This document shows, one piece after another, positions 48,093 through 61,487 of a DNA stretch of 64,000 nt (its first letter is position 1; each line of letters opens with the position of its first letter). Source of the DNA: UKL13-2 sp038321965 (GTDB lineage Bacteria > Pseudomonadota > Gammaproteobacteria > Burkholderiales > Usitatibacteraceae). Location: positions 1-64,000 of the forward strand of contig JBBQFL010000014.1 of the NCBI GenBank assembly GCA_038321965.1. The letters are read 5' to 3'. A model generated the notes under the pieces. That model searched no databases. It had not been told where the DNA came from and was given only the letters and a program-made list of their open reading frames with translations. A program made the position numbers and the translations under genes.

Positions 48093-48533
48093 CTATCTGA
48101 TGGTGATGACGTGCTTCTTGTCGTCCTTGCCGAGGGCAAATTTGGCCTTGTCGAACGACGGCGGCCCAAAGCTGCCGCTGGCATCGTTGGAGAACGCGTA
48201 TGGTTCGATGGGCATACCGACAGCGTTGGTGTCAAGCTTGTTGTTGCTGTTTTCATCGATGAATAGCGAGATCGCGTATTCGCCTTCGGCAAGATCGTTG
48301 AATGTGACCGAAACACCGGCTTTGACCGCAGCCGTCGTGCGAATATCGGTGGCTTTGCCCATCCATTTGTCACTCGCTTTATAGAGCGCGACCATGACGG
48401 CACCCTTGTCGCCAACGTCGCCTTTCACTTCAATTGTGAGATTGGCCGCAAAAACTGGTGATGCGACGATGGTAGAAAAGCCGAATGCGAAGACTACAGC
48501 AGTGGCGATTTTGGCGTGACGGTGGGTTTTCAT
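48093..48533 (-). CDS. Exported DUF2141-domain protein
   Basis: The product is 146 residues, with AGGAG five bases before the ATG. A Sec signal (IATAVVFAFGFSTIVASPVFA) is followed by a compact beta domain with the DUF2141 pattern: LTIEVKGDVGDKGAVMVALY, TFNDLAEGEYAISLFIDENSNNKLD (Asp/Asn-rich loop that could bind calcium), and GMPIEPYAFSNDA. The function of this family is not known. It is first in a two-gene operon with the exported carotenoid oxygenase, a pairing that hints at a shared periplasmic pathway. Confidence 0.85.
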   Translation of the reverse strand: MKTHRHAKIATAVVFAFGFSTIVASPVFAANLTIEVKGDVGDKGAVMVALYKASDKWMGKATDIRTTAAVKAGVSVTFNDLAEGEYAISLFIDENSNNKLDTNAVGMPIEPYAFSNDASGSFGPPSFDKAKFALGKDDKKHVITIR

Positions 48534-48928
48534 GTTGGCTCCTGGTGGTTGGTTGGTGATGCGATGTCAGCACTTTGGCCTCGAACGGGGATCGTCCGTG
48601 CGGCTGTGCGACGAGTGGAAGATACGATTCGCCAACGGTAAACGACTGGCGCGAGCGGCGCGTCCCAATTTGGCTGAGTAGGCAAGTTGGCGTGTCCTCC
48701 AACCGAATCAATTGATGCCGTTACTATTGGTGGCGCTGAAGGGGTCAAAGGCACTATATTTGTCTGCACTATCGAGAGTTTCGTCGCCAGCGGGTCGTGC
48801 TCGCCCTCTCCCGAACGATCGGCCATCCGCTCCTTTAAACTGGCGTGGGCAATAAGGCCAATCATCAGGGCGGTGCCGAAATACTCGACAACACGCGTCT
48901 GCCGCCCACTGGTCTTCGGAGTCCCAAA
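48534..48928. other. Divergent intergenic region, no gene seen
   Basis: This 395-base stretch separates the DUF2141 operon (minus) from the M14 peptidase (plus). The M14 frame is open from 48845 but its signal peptide starts at 48929. No terminator, repeat or RNA gene was recognised. Confidence 0.45.
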
Positions 48929-50701
48929 ATGATCTGTCGTATTGCTCTTGTCTTTGCCTTCGTTCTCGCCTATCCATCCTCCGTTCCCGCCGCTGGCAAC
49001 CCCTTAAGCACTGCTGCAGAACGCTCAGGCTTCCAAACTACTGGCCGCTATGACGAAGTGATCAGGCTGTGCGCAGCGTACGAAAAGACCTACCCGAAAG
49101 CCGTGCGCTGCCTAACATTCGGCCGCACACCAGAGGGTCGCCCGATGATGGCATTGATCGCGACGCGAACAGGCGTTTTTACGGGAGCCGAAGCCAAAAA
49201 GCGCGGTATTCCCGTATTACTCGTGCAGGGTGGTATTCATGCCGGTGAGATCGACGGTAAGGATGCGGGATTTCTGGCGCTGCACGAGGCGCTGGAGAAC
49301 CGTGCAGCCAACGGCGCGCTGGACAAGCAGGTACTGATCTTTGTACCCGTTTTCAATATCGACGGCCACGAGCGCTTCGGCAAATGGAATCGACCCAATC
49401 AGCGTGGCCCTGAAGAAATGGGCTGGCGTACCACCGCACAAAACTACAACCTTAACCGCGACTATGCCAAGGCCGATTCGCCCGAGATGCAGTCGATGCT
49501 GCGACTGGTCAACGACTGGGACCCAATTGCCACGATTGACCTGCACGTCACTGACGGCGCCAAATTCGAACACGATATCGCTATCATGGTTGAGCCGGTT
49601 TACGGCGGTGACGCGGCGCTGGCCAACGCCGGCAAGTCATTTCGCGACACCGTTGTGGCTGATCTAGCAAACACCGGCTCACTGCCGTTAGCCTTCTATC
49701 CCTCGTTCAACGTTGCCGACGAGCCAACCTCTGGGTTTGTCGATGGCGTTTCGCCACCGCGTTTTTCGACCGGCTACTTCCTCACGCGCAATCGCTTTGG
49801 CATGCTGGTGGAAACCCATTCGTGGAAGGATTATCCGACTCGCGTGCGCATCACCCGGAATACCGTCATCTCGGTGCTCAACCAAGCGGCGGCACATGGG
49901 CACGAATGGCTGAAAAAAGCGCATGAAGCCGATGCACGTTCGGCTAATGTTGCGGGAAAATCCGTTGCACTCACCTGGAAGGCTAGCGACAAAAGCCGCC
50001 CTATCGATTTCCGCGGTTACGAATACACGCGGACGATGTCGGATGTTTCGGGCGCATTGATGACGCGCTATGACGATACGAAACCGCAGATCTGGAAACT
50101 CAACCTGCGAGACGATGTGCAACCCGCTCTCACCGTGGTTGCGCCACGGGGCGGCTACCTGGTGCCAGCCACCCACGCAATCTGGGCGGCTGAAAAGCTC
50201 TCCCAGCACGGCATTATGTTTCGGAGACTCACCAAACCTATGGCGAATGCTCCGCTGGAGTTATTCCGAGCAGAAAAAACAACCTTGAGCGCTCAGTCCA
50301 TCGAAGGACACCAGATGCTGAGCGTCACCGGTGAATGGAAAGCCGAAACCCGCCAGATTGAGGCAGGTAGTCTGTTCGTGCCAATCGCACAGGCAAAATC
50401 CTTGCTGGTGATGTCGTTGTTCGAGCCACGTGCACCAGATGCATTTCTCGCATGGGGCTTTTTCAACAACGCGTTTGAGCGCAAGGAGTACATGGAGGAC
50501 TATGTCGCCGAGGATGTCGCCCGCGAACAATTGGCCGCCGACCCCGCGCTTGCCGCCGAATTCAACAAGCGGCTGGCGAGCGACGCCGAGTTCAGCAAGA
50601 GCCCCGCCGCGCGACTGACGTTTTTTGCCCGGCGCCATGCATCATGGGATGATCGCTTCAACCTCTATCCTGTCATGCGTACAAATGACGTGCCGGAATG
50701 A
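48929..50701 (+). CDS. Secreted M14-family zinc carboxypeptidase
   Basis: About 590 residues from ATG 48929 (GGAG seven bases upstream), where the Sec signal MICRIALVFAFVLAYPSSVPA begins. The M14 site is complete: GGIHAGEIDGKDAG gives the first zinc His and Glu, IDLHVTDG the second His, NYNLNRDYAKADSPEM the substrate-carboxylate Asn-Arg, and MLVETHSWKDY probably the catalytic Glu. The domain fills about residues 40-340. The long C-terminal part (about 350-590) is beta-rich with no recognised family. The protein would trim peptides or amide-linked acids in the periplasm or outside. It stands alone between two operons; the next gene begins 125 bases on. Confidence 0.82.
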   Translation: MICRIALVFAFVLAYPSSVPAAGNPLSTAAERSGFQTTGRYDEVIRLCAAYEKTYPKAVRCLTFGRTPEGRPMMALIATRTGVFTGAEAKKRGIPVLLVQGGIHAGEIDGKDAGFLALHEALENRAANGALDKQVLIFVPVFNIDGHERFGKWNRPNQRGPEEMGWRTTAQNYNLNRDYAKADSPEMQSMLRLVNDWDPIATIDLHVTDGAKFEHDIAIMVEPVYGGDAALANAGKSFRDTVVADLANTGSLPLAFYPSFNVADEPTSGFVDGVSPPRFSTGYFLTRNRFGMLVETHSWKDYPTRVRITRNTVISVLNQAAAHGHEWLKKAHEADARSANVAGKSVALTWKASDKSRPIDFRGYEYTRTMSDVSGALMTRYDDTKPQIWKLNLRDDVQPALTVVAPRGGYLVPATHAIWAAEKLSQHGIMFRRLTKPMANAPLELFRAEKTTLSAQSIEGHQMLSVTGEWKAETRQIEAGSLFVPIAQAKSLLVMSLFEPRAPDAFLAWGFFNNAFERKEYMEDYVAEDVAREQLAADPALAAEFNKRLASDAEFSKSPAARLTFFARRHASWDDRFNLYPVMRTNDVPE

Positions 50702-50826
50702 CGCTGTGCCTGCCGACGTTGCCCTGACGCTCATTACACCCCCATTACATCCTGTTACGCATTGCGGTTTGCGCTAACAAACAGGAAAATGCCTAATCGA
50801 GGCACGACGCAATACAGGCAAAACAA

Positions 50827-55365
<4,539 letters not shown>

Positions 55366-55387
55366 CAGTCATCGCGCGCCGCCAAAC

Positions 55388-55455
55388 ACAAGCACTGGCG
55401 CGCATTTCAGACAGAAAATGGCTGAAACACGGCGCCAATTGGCGTTCTTCCACCC
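55388..55455 (+). repeat. Dispersed intergenic repeat, diverged copy C
   Basis: The segment keeps GCACTGGCGCG, TGAAACA and CGCCAATTGGCG followed by TTCTTC, in the order seen in copies A and B, but the middle differs. It lies 22 bases after the stop of the five-part fusion gene. The rest of 55456-55640 shows no gene. Confidence 0.45.
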
Positions 55456-55654
55456 GGACGATTTTCATAAGGCCGTCTGACACGCCTGACAGGGAGCGAT
55501 TGTCATCGCTGCTCCCAATAGCGTTTAGAGTTTGCCCAATCAGCTCTGTGTTTACGCGACCCCGATTGAAGAAGATATCGCACTTGTCGCATCCGGCGCG
55601 GCGAAACAACGCCTGACCAAACCAACGCACGCTCGCAACAGTGCTGCAGGCGAT

Positions 55655-55679
55655 AAAAGGGGCCGCGCAAGGCGGCCCC
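55655..55679 (-). terminator. Rho-independent terminator for the SGWG protein gene
   Basis: On the minus strand GGGGCCGC (55679-55672) pairs perfectly with GCGGCCCC (55666-55659) over a five-base loop and is followed by TTTT (55658-55655). It lies 47 bases after the stop of the minus-strand gene at 55726. Confidence 0.8.
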
Positions 55680-55725
55680 GAACTTGGCGCAATTGTTATT
55701 CTTATTGCGTTATTTTTCTTGTTAT

Positions 55726-57318
55726 CTATGGATACGATTTGCCATCGACAAAGGCGCGCACCAGTTCGTTGGTCACCTTGGATGTTTGCGGTGTGCCTGA
55801 CCCTGAACAGGTGGTGGTATCGGTAAAGCTGCGTACGTTGCCGATGCTGGCGTTGTGACTGAATCCCGTGCCGGAGCACGTGAAGCTGGACCCGCCACCG
55901 GAAATACCACCTGGCAATCCAGTCACCGCTACCGTTGTCGAGCTGGAGAAGCGCGTCAATTCAGCGCGGCAAGCGGCGAAGCTGCCTGCTGGAACGGTCA
56001 CACTTTCATTGGCGGTGAGCGTGACGCTATAGCTGTAATCCACCGTCGCGGTCGTACCGAATCCGCCTGCCGAACTATTGGCGACCGCCTTGAACACGCC
56101 GGCGTAAGTCTGGCCGATGGTGCCGAATTTTGGCGCATAGTCCACAGGCGAATAGGTGGTAGTGGAAATGACGTTGCCGCCAGCATCGAACGACTGCGTT
56201 GCGATCACACCAGCGGTAGCGCCACGATCCTCGTAGTAAACACGTGACGAGCCGTTAGTCGCCAGCACGCCATTGACGATGCTACGGTTTTCAACAATGG
56301 TTACAGGTGTGCCACCGAATGTGCCTGGCCCGATGACGGTTTGACGTGAAGCTGAAACGCTGCCAGTACCGGCGTCAGTCGCGCGATAGTCATAGGAATT
56401 GCCGGTCGTGAGGGAAATGCCGCTACGGCAGGTGCCGGTAGAAACCGGGGGGGCGCTGGTTGTCGTCGAGGAAGGATTGGTACAGACGCTCACAGTGCTG
56501 CCAAAAACCTGACGAACGATATTCTTGGTACCCGTCACGCCATCGGCGCTGTAGGTCATCACGCCATGTTCGCCGTCGCTGAATCGAAAGCTGACATTGC
56601 CGACTGGTGGCGCCGTCAGTAACGACTGCTGACCATTGATCTGTGAAAATGGCGTGCCGGTTGCCCGGTATAACGGGCCGGCATAGCTGCCGTCGGCCTG
56701 CCGGGGAACGTTTGAACCGAACAGCCATTGCGCCGTCCCGTCGGTCGCATACGTGAACCACGCCACAAACAGAATATCGCCCTGATGTGCAAGGTTGACA
56801 CCCCAGCCTGATTCTGCCGGCACCCACCATAAATCCTGATAATTCTGTGCTGACGTGCGCGATGTTGCCGCTGGCTGCGCAGTACAGGTGGTGCCGGTAG
56901 TAGTGTATTGCTGACGGGTGATTGATTTTGTCTGACTAACCGTGCCTATCGTGTACGCAACCGTGCCGGCGCTGTTGCTGCTGAAGCGGAACGTCGCGCT
57001 GCCGACGATGGTCGTGGTCTTAGAAGACGGCGCGCCATTGATGAGACTGAATGGCGTGCCCGTGGTCTGTGCCACTGGGCCGCTGTAGGTGCCATCGGCC
57101 TGACGGGTTGCTTGCACGATGTACCAGCGCGCCTTGCCGTCACTGCCGTAGGTGTACCACGGCGCAAAAATGACATCGCCCTGATGATTGAGCATCATCC
57201 CCCAGCCTGACTCATTCTGATTCCACCAGAGGTCGCTATAGTTTGGATTTGATTGCGCCCATGCGCTGCAAATAATCAACTGTGTAACCAGTCCGACGAC
57301 GAGCCAGAATTTTTTCAT
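55726..57318 (-). CDS. Secreted protein with two SGWG-type modules
   Basis: About 530 residues from ATG 57318, with AGGG five bases upstream and a Sec signal (MKKFWLVVGLVTQLIICSAWAQ). Two modules follow: NYSDLWWNQNESGWGMMLNH with IFAPWYTYGSDGKARWY, and NYQDLWWVPAESGWGVNLAH with ILFVAWFTYATDGTAQWL. Both end in a SATFRFS/NVSFRFS strand and a KSITRQ/KNIVRQ segment. The C-terminal 240 residues (from about CRSGISLTTGNSYDYRATDAG) form another beta domain with a late Cys pair and no recognised family. A stand-alone terminator follows. A binding or structural surface role is likely; no catalytic site was seen. Confidence 0.75.
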   Translation of the reverse strand: MKKFWLVVGLVTQLIICSAWAQSNPNYSDLWWNQNESGWGMMLNHQGDVIFAPWYTYGSDGKARWYIVQATRQADGTYSGPVAQTTGTPFSLINGAPSSKTTTIVGSATFRFSSNSAGTVAYTIGTVSQTKSITRQQYTTTGTTCTAQPAATSRTSAQNYQDLWWVPAESGWGVNLAHQGDILFVAWFTYATDGTAQWLFGSNVPRQADGSYAGPLYRATGTPFSQINGQQSLLTAPPVGNVSFRFSDGEHGVMTYSADGVTGTKNIVRQVFGSTVSVCTNPSSTTTSAPPVSTGTCRSGISLTTGNSYDYRATDAGTGSVSASRQTVIGPGTFGGTPVTIVENRSIVNGVLATNGSSRVYYEDRGATAGVIATQSFDAGGNVISTTTYSPVDYAPKFGTIGQTYAGVFKAVANSSAGGFGTTATVDYSYSVTLTANESVTVPAGSFAACRAELTRFSSSTTVAVTGLPGGISGGGSSFTCSGTGFSHNASIGNVRSFTDTTTCSGSGTPQTSKVTNELVRAFVDGKSYP

Positions 57319-57787
57319 GTCAACCCTATAAACGATTCTTGATAAATGGATGTGCGGCGGCGCAATGACTGACGGCGTCGCCCCTACGTATGAATGCAGT
57401 AAAAACAAATCGAACCCCAAAAACCGTGATCCACTAGCGGAAGCCACTTCGCAAACTCAGGTGCCAGGTAGTTGAGTTCTGTTTGCTCGACGACATCGTT
57501 TCGCGCGCCTATGAGTTGCCCCACACACAGGGTGAAGGCTTTATCGACACGCTGGATCGGTTCACTTCAGGCTTCCGTTGAGATTCTAGATTGGGCAATA
57601 GTTTCTATTCCTAACCTTTAAAAGCGGGATTGTTCAAAAAATCGGCTCATTTTTGGAATATTTATTTTGATCACAATGGTTGCGCGCCTGAAACGCCGGA
57701 AAAAATGCGATCAAATTTAGCAGGGCGCAAAAAAAAATGCCGAACAGATTTCTCCGTTCGGCACCCTCGGTTGTGTTCAGACCTTCG
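57319..57787. other. Intergenic region with a terminator, no confident gene
   Basis: The part next to the SGWG gene holds its promoter. Around 57475-57583 a plus-strand frame reads LLDDIVSRAYELPHTQGEGF and stops, which could be a scrap of a lost gene but has no start. The stretch 57595-57720 is AT-rich and featureless apart from the kinase-gene terminator further on. Confidence 0.35.
57729..57763 (-). terminator. Rho-independent terminator for the kinase gene
   Basis: On the minus strand TGCCGAAC (57763-57756) pairs perfectly with GTTCGGCA (57745-57738) across a ten-base loop, followed by nine T (57737-57729). It lies 24 bases after the stop of the Ser/Thr kinase gene. Confidence 0.85.
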
Positions 57788-60313
57788 TTAAATACCAGCT
57801 AATCGTTTCGCCTCTTCAACGCAACCTGCGGCAGATGGCTGTGCGAAAACATCGGGATATTTTGCGGCGATTGTTGATAGCTCCCTGACGCTTCGTATCA
57901 AGTTTATGCGGTCATTGTTTTGGTGGCTCAATTTCGCCAACCAACACAGTGCTTCGCCGCGATGCCAAATTTCTGCCGATGCTATATCCTTGCCGTCGAC
58001 GACGCGATAGTCTTCTGTGCTGCGAATGAAATCAGCAAATGCCAAATGCTTCCTGCTCATCAAGTACCAGGCTTTCGCACGATGAAAATAAATACGCGCT
58101 TCACTTTTTCGGGCAGCTATGCTTTTGGGGTCGGCAGTTAACATCGCCCGACTGACTTCGATCCCGCGATTGAGTGCGACGAGCGCTTCATCCGGCTTCT
58201 TCAAAATATTCAGAATTGCTCCGCGGTTGAGCAACGCGGTCTGCAAATGCGTGCTGGTTATAAAATCGTGTGGTGCGTCTCTTAGTTGCGCGTCATAGCC
58301 TTTGATTTCCTGCTCACCGAATCGAATGGCAGCAGGGTAATCGCCTGTGAACTGTGCATTCAAGTATCGTCTTCTTAACAAATAGAGCCGCAAGTTCCCC
58401 ACTTCCGGATCGTTTTCATTTAAAGCAGCCCAGCGTTTGATCGCGGCGTCGGCCTTGTCAAGATATTCACCCGCAGGCTGTTTCAGTTGGCCCTTCGCCA
58501 TGGCAGCGGCCAAATACGCTTGTGGCAATTGATACCCAGCTTCGTAGCTCGCGGGCTGACTTGCCAATGCCGTTTGCAAGTGCGTGATCGCCGATTCCGA
58601 TTTTGCCAAGGCTGCAGCGGGATTCCCTTCCTGGCCAAGCAGCGCGGCCTCGTTGCTCTCGAGCCTGGCCATTTCGTAAAGCGCTTTGGCATCGTTTGGC
58701 AGGCGCAACAGTGCGCCGTCGAGGAGTGCATGCGCCTTTACCGACGCGGACGCGGACGCGGCTTTGTCGCCAAGGCTGCCCAGATTCCGGCCGTTGTAAA
58801 GCACATTGGCGAGTCTGCCGTAGCCCGCCCCGAGCTCAACGCTCAACTGCGGATTTGTCGCGGCATCTACATAGAGATAATCTAGAAACTTCAGGCCATC
58901 GCTGGTCATTTCTTTGAGTATTGGGCCCGATCCGGGCAGTGTCTCAATATCAGTGTAGTACTTGAAAATAAAGCTGTTGGCAATTTGTCGCACCTGGTTG
59001 TAGCGCAGGTCTGCGTTAGCACGCTCAATCTCGGCGTGATTTTTTTGTATCAATGTTCCCGCAAAACCAGCCGCTACAGCAACCGCCGCAATGGCACCAA
59101 ACCCCACTCCAATGGTATGTCGACGCGCAAATTTTTTGGCGACATACGCCCACGTTGGTGAGCGGGCTGCAATGGGGCGATTCTGCAAATATCGTGTGAG
59201 ATCAGCACTCAATTCCGCCACCGTCTGATAGCGCTCGCGGGCGTCTTTGGCAGAGGCCTTTAGCAAGATCGTATCGAGATCACCACGCAGCGCGCCAACA
59301 TTCGTCTGTCGATGCAACCGCGCGACCTCAGAGGGCTTGCGCAAGACATCGCTCATCACCACTTGCATCGCGGCGGCGGCATTGGTGGCCGCGTTGGTCG
59401 AGATTGACGATAGCCGTTCGTAGGGGCTTTCGCCTGCGAGCAATTCATAGAGCAGTAAACCCAGTCCGTACACATCGGTTGCCACACTCACCGCGAGACC
59501 GCGCACCTGTTCCGGACTAGCGTAACGCGGCGTGAAGAGCAGCGCGCCCTGTGTTTGCTCTATGTCATCGCCGCGTGACTCCAACAATCGCGCGACACCG
59601 AAATCGAGCAGCTTCGGCACGCCATCGCGGGAAACCAGTACATTCGACGGTTTTAGATCACGATGAATCACTAGCCGCTGATGCGCACTTTGCACTGCCG
59701 CGCAAACCGCCACCATCAGTTCAATTCGATCCGGTATGGAGAGATTGCGCCGATTGCAGTAAGTATCAATCGCCTCGCCCTCGATGTATTCCATCACCAG
59801 GTATGGCGTACCATCGCTGGCGTTACCGCCATCGAGCAGGCGCGCGATATTCGGGTGCGATAGCTCAGCCAGCGTTTGGCGCTCGCGCTGCATCCGGGCG
59901 GTAGACCTTGCATCATTGCGTCCGCCTTTGTCGGCGCGCAGCAACTTGATGGCGGCAATTTGCCGGTATGCGCCATCGGCCCGGTGCGCGAGATAAACCA
60001 TGCCCATGCCGCCCCGACCGATTTCGTGGTCGAGCTGCCATGCCCCCAACGTTTCGTTTTGCCATTCACGCTGTGGACTGCGGCACACAGTTGCCCGCAT
60101 AGCAGCACTCGCAAATTCACCTGGTGTATCGATGAACGATGCCGTTTCACTCGCGTAGGCGAGTAGCGAACGCACCTCGTGCAACAATGCGTGATCGTCG
60201 CCGCAGCGCGCAATCACCAATTGTTCCCGATCAGCAATTGGTAGCTCCATGGCATCGGCGACAATTTCTTTCGCCTTATTCCATAATTGCTTCTGATCGG
60301 ATTCTGGATTCAT
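57788..60313 (-). CDS. Membrane Ser/Thr protein kinase with C-terminal TPR-like repeats
   Basis: The product is 841 residues. The kinase domain (about 92-375) is complete: glycine loop IGRGGMGMVYLAH (98-110), Lys123 in AAIKLL, catalytic HRDLKPSN (217-224), DFG (237-239) and the APE-like SPEQ. One membrane helix lies at about 401-422 (GFGAIAAVAVAAGFAGTLI). The C-terminal 410 residues are helical, with TPR-like pairs (ALYEMARLESNEAALLGQEG, ALVALNRGIEVSRAML), and should face outside or the periplasm. It starts 45 bases after the ECF sigma gene on the same strand, so the two form an operon ending in a strong terminator. The kinase may control that sigma factor by phosphorylation, as known for other ECF-kinase pairs. 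Confidence 0.88.
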   Translation of the reverse strand: MNPESDQKQLWNKAKEIVADAMELPIADREQLVIARCGDDHALLHEVRSLLAYASETASFIDTPGEFASAAMRATVCRSPQREWQNETLGAWQLDHEIGRGGMGMVYLAHRADGAYRQIAAIKLLRADKGGRNDARSTARMQRERQTLAELSHPNIARLLDGGNASDGTPYLVMEYIEGEAIDTYCNRRNLSIPDRIELMVAVCAAVQSAHQRLVIHRDLKPSNVLVSRDGVPKLLDFGVARLLESRGDDIEQTQGALLFTPRYASPEQVRGLAVSVATDVYGLGLLLYELLAGESPYERLSSISTNAATNAAAAMQVVMSDVLRKPSEVARLHRQTNVGALRGDLDTILLKASAKDARERYQTVAELSADLTRYLQNRPIAARSPTWAYVAKKFARRHTIGVGFGAIAAVAVAAGFAGTLIQKNHAEIERANADLRYNQVRQIANSFIFKYYTDIETLPGSGPILKEMTSDGLKFLDYLYVDAATNPQLSVELGAGYGRLANVLYNGRNLGSLGDKAASASASVKAHALLDGALLRLPNDAKALYEMARLESNEAALLGQEGNPAAALAKSESAITHLQTALASQPASYEAGYQLPQAYLAAAMAKGQLKQPAGEYLDKADAAIKRWAALNENDPEVGNLRLYLLRRRYLNAQFTGDYPAAIRFGEQEIKGYDAQLRDAPHDFITSTHLQTALLNRGAILNILKKPDEALVALNRGIEVSRAMLTADPKSIAARKSEARIYFHRAKAWYLMSRKHLAFADFIRSTEDYRVVDGKDIASAEIWHRGEALCWLAKLSHQNNDRINLIRSVRELSTIAAKYPDVFAQPSAAGCVEEAKRLAGI

Positions 60314-60358
60314 TTGTAACGGCGCGATTGAAGAAAATGGTTACTCATCAACTGAATG

Positions 60359-60874
60359 TTATTTACTAAGTTCGCGGCGCAAGAACAGCCGTGCCACAGC
60401 CCACTCGCGCTTCACGGTCGCGGCAGAAAAGTTGAGTACCGTTGCCGCTTCGTCGATCGAGAGCCCGGCAAAATAACGCAGCTCGACAATATTAGCTTGA
60501 CGCGGATCGAGCGCTTCCAGCGCGGTCAACGCTTCATCGAGGCCTAACACATCGACGCCCTCTGGCTTGCCAAGCTCAATCTCGGGCATTGCACTGGTGA
60601 GGGTCAGCCGCTGCCAATCGCCGCCGCGCTTATCTGCCTTGCGTGCCAGCGCATGATCGACCAACACTTGTCGCATCACACGTGCGGCAATTCGCATGAA
60701 GTGCGCCTTGTCGTTGTACTCAGCGGTCGTGCGGGCGAGTTTGAGGTAAGCCTCGTGCACCAGCTCGGTTGCCGACAACGTATGATTGGCCCGCTCATGA
60801 CGTAATCTCGCCCCGGCAAGCTGTTTTAGCTCGGCATAGACAACGCTGGCACCCTGATCAGCGTTGAACGACAT
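60359..60874 (-). CDS. ECF-subfamily RNA polymerase sigma factor
   Basis: The product is 171 residues. Region 2 is seen in LRHERANHTLSATELVHEAYLKLARTTAEYNDKAHFMRIAARVMRQVLVDHA shortened to its core ELVHEAYLKL and FMRIAARVMR; region 4 is ALEALDPRQANIVELRYFAGLSIDEAATVLNFSAATVKREW, the helix-turn-helix for the -35 box. This matches the ECF group often linked with Ser/Thr kinases and lacking a membrane anti-sigma factor. No anti-sigma gene lies nearby; the next gene is the kinase-TPR protein, which probably senses the signal. Target promoters cannot be named from this window. Confidence 0.88.
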   Translation of the reverse strand: MSFNADQGASVVYAELKQLAGARLRHERANHTLSATELVHEAYLKLARTTAEYNDKAHFMRIAARVMRQVLVDHALARKADKRGGDWQRLTLTSAMPEIELGKPEGVDVLGLDEALTALEALDPRQANIVELRYFAGLSIDEAATVLNFSAATVKREWAVARLFLRRELSK

Positions 60875-61487
60875 TTCGTTGGGCGCCGGGTGAGTGTATT
60901 TTCATTTTCAGATATTTTACGTTTGGTACGGAACACGCCATGTGCAGGCCTTCGCGATTTTTATCAATGCAGAGTCAAGCTGTCCAATTATCCAGAATTA
61001 AAACCACGCGTTCCAAAACGATTGGAAATAGATCTTTGCGTGGGAACCACAATTTCTTTGCCCGCGGGTGAACACAAAGCAACTTATTGCCGCAGAAACT
61101 ATTTTCCGCGCGATTTTTCAATTCACTTGAATCTCTTGCAAAACAGCATTTCCGAGTAGAATATTTTGCGGCTGGAGACTTGCTGAGAGAGGGGCAGGCG
61201 GCTATTTCTACCATGACGCAATTATCGAGGCCAACACTATAGCGCCTGCGAAAAGAATGGTAAGTATCCCCGGCAAAGCTGGGGTCTTTAGGTTGTGAGC
61301 CGCTCAAAGCGACTTGGCGGGGTCACCAACGCGGAGCCGTGTTGCTTGCGCCACCGTATCGGTGGCCACTCATAGCCAAGGTTCTGTTTGCTCCAACCGC
61401 TCGCCCACCTTCTCCTGGCTTCGGATGTAGTCGCGAACAACTGGCTCATCCATGGCTCAACCACAATGATCGTCAACCGACTCCAAC
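60875..61487. other. Intergenic region with a terminator-like hairpin, no confident gene
   Basis: About 610 bases. It includes the sigma-operon promoter region next to 60875. A hairpin CCCCGGC-AAA-GCTGGGG (61268-61284) followed by TCTTT looks like a plus-strand terminator, but no plus-strand gene ends before it. A minus-strand frame 61494-61288 and a plus-strand frame 60890-61159 are open; neither has a recognisable domain. The hairpin and following sequence may be a leftover of a mobile element. Confidence 0.35.

Noticed and set aside
57475..57583. Short plus-strand frame reading LLDDIVSRAYELPHTQGEGF
   Set aside because: It lacks a start and any recognised family, so it is mentioned only in the intergenic entry.
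60890..61159. Plus-strand frame of 89 codons
   Set aside because: No ribosome site of note, no recognisable domain, and it lies in the likely promoter region of the sigma operon.
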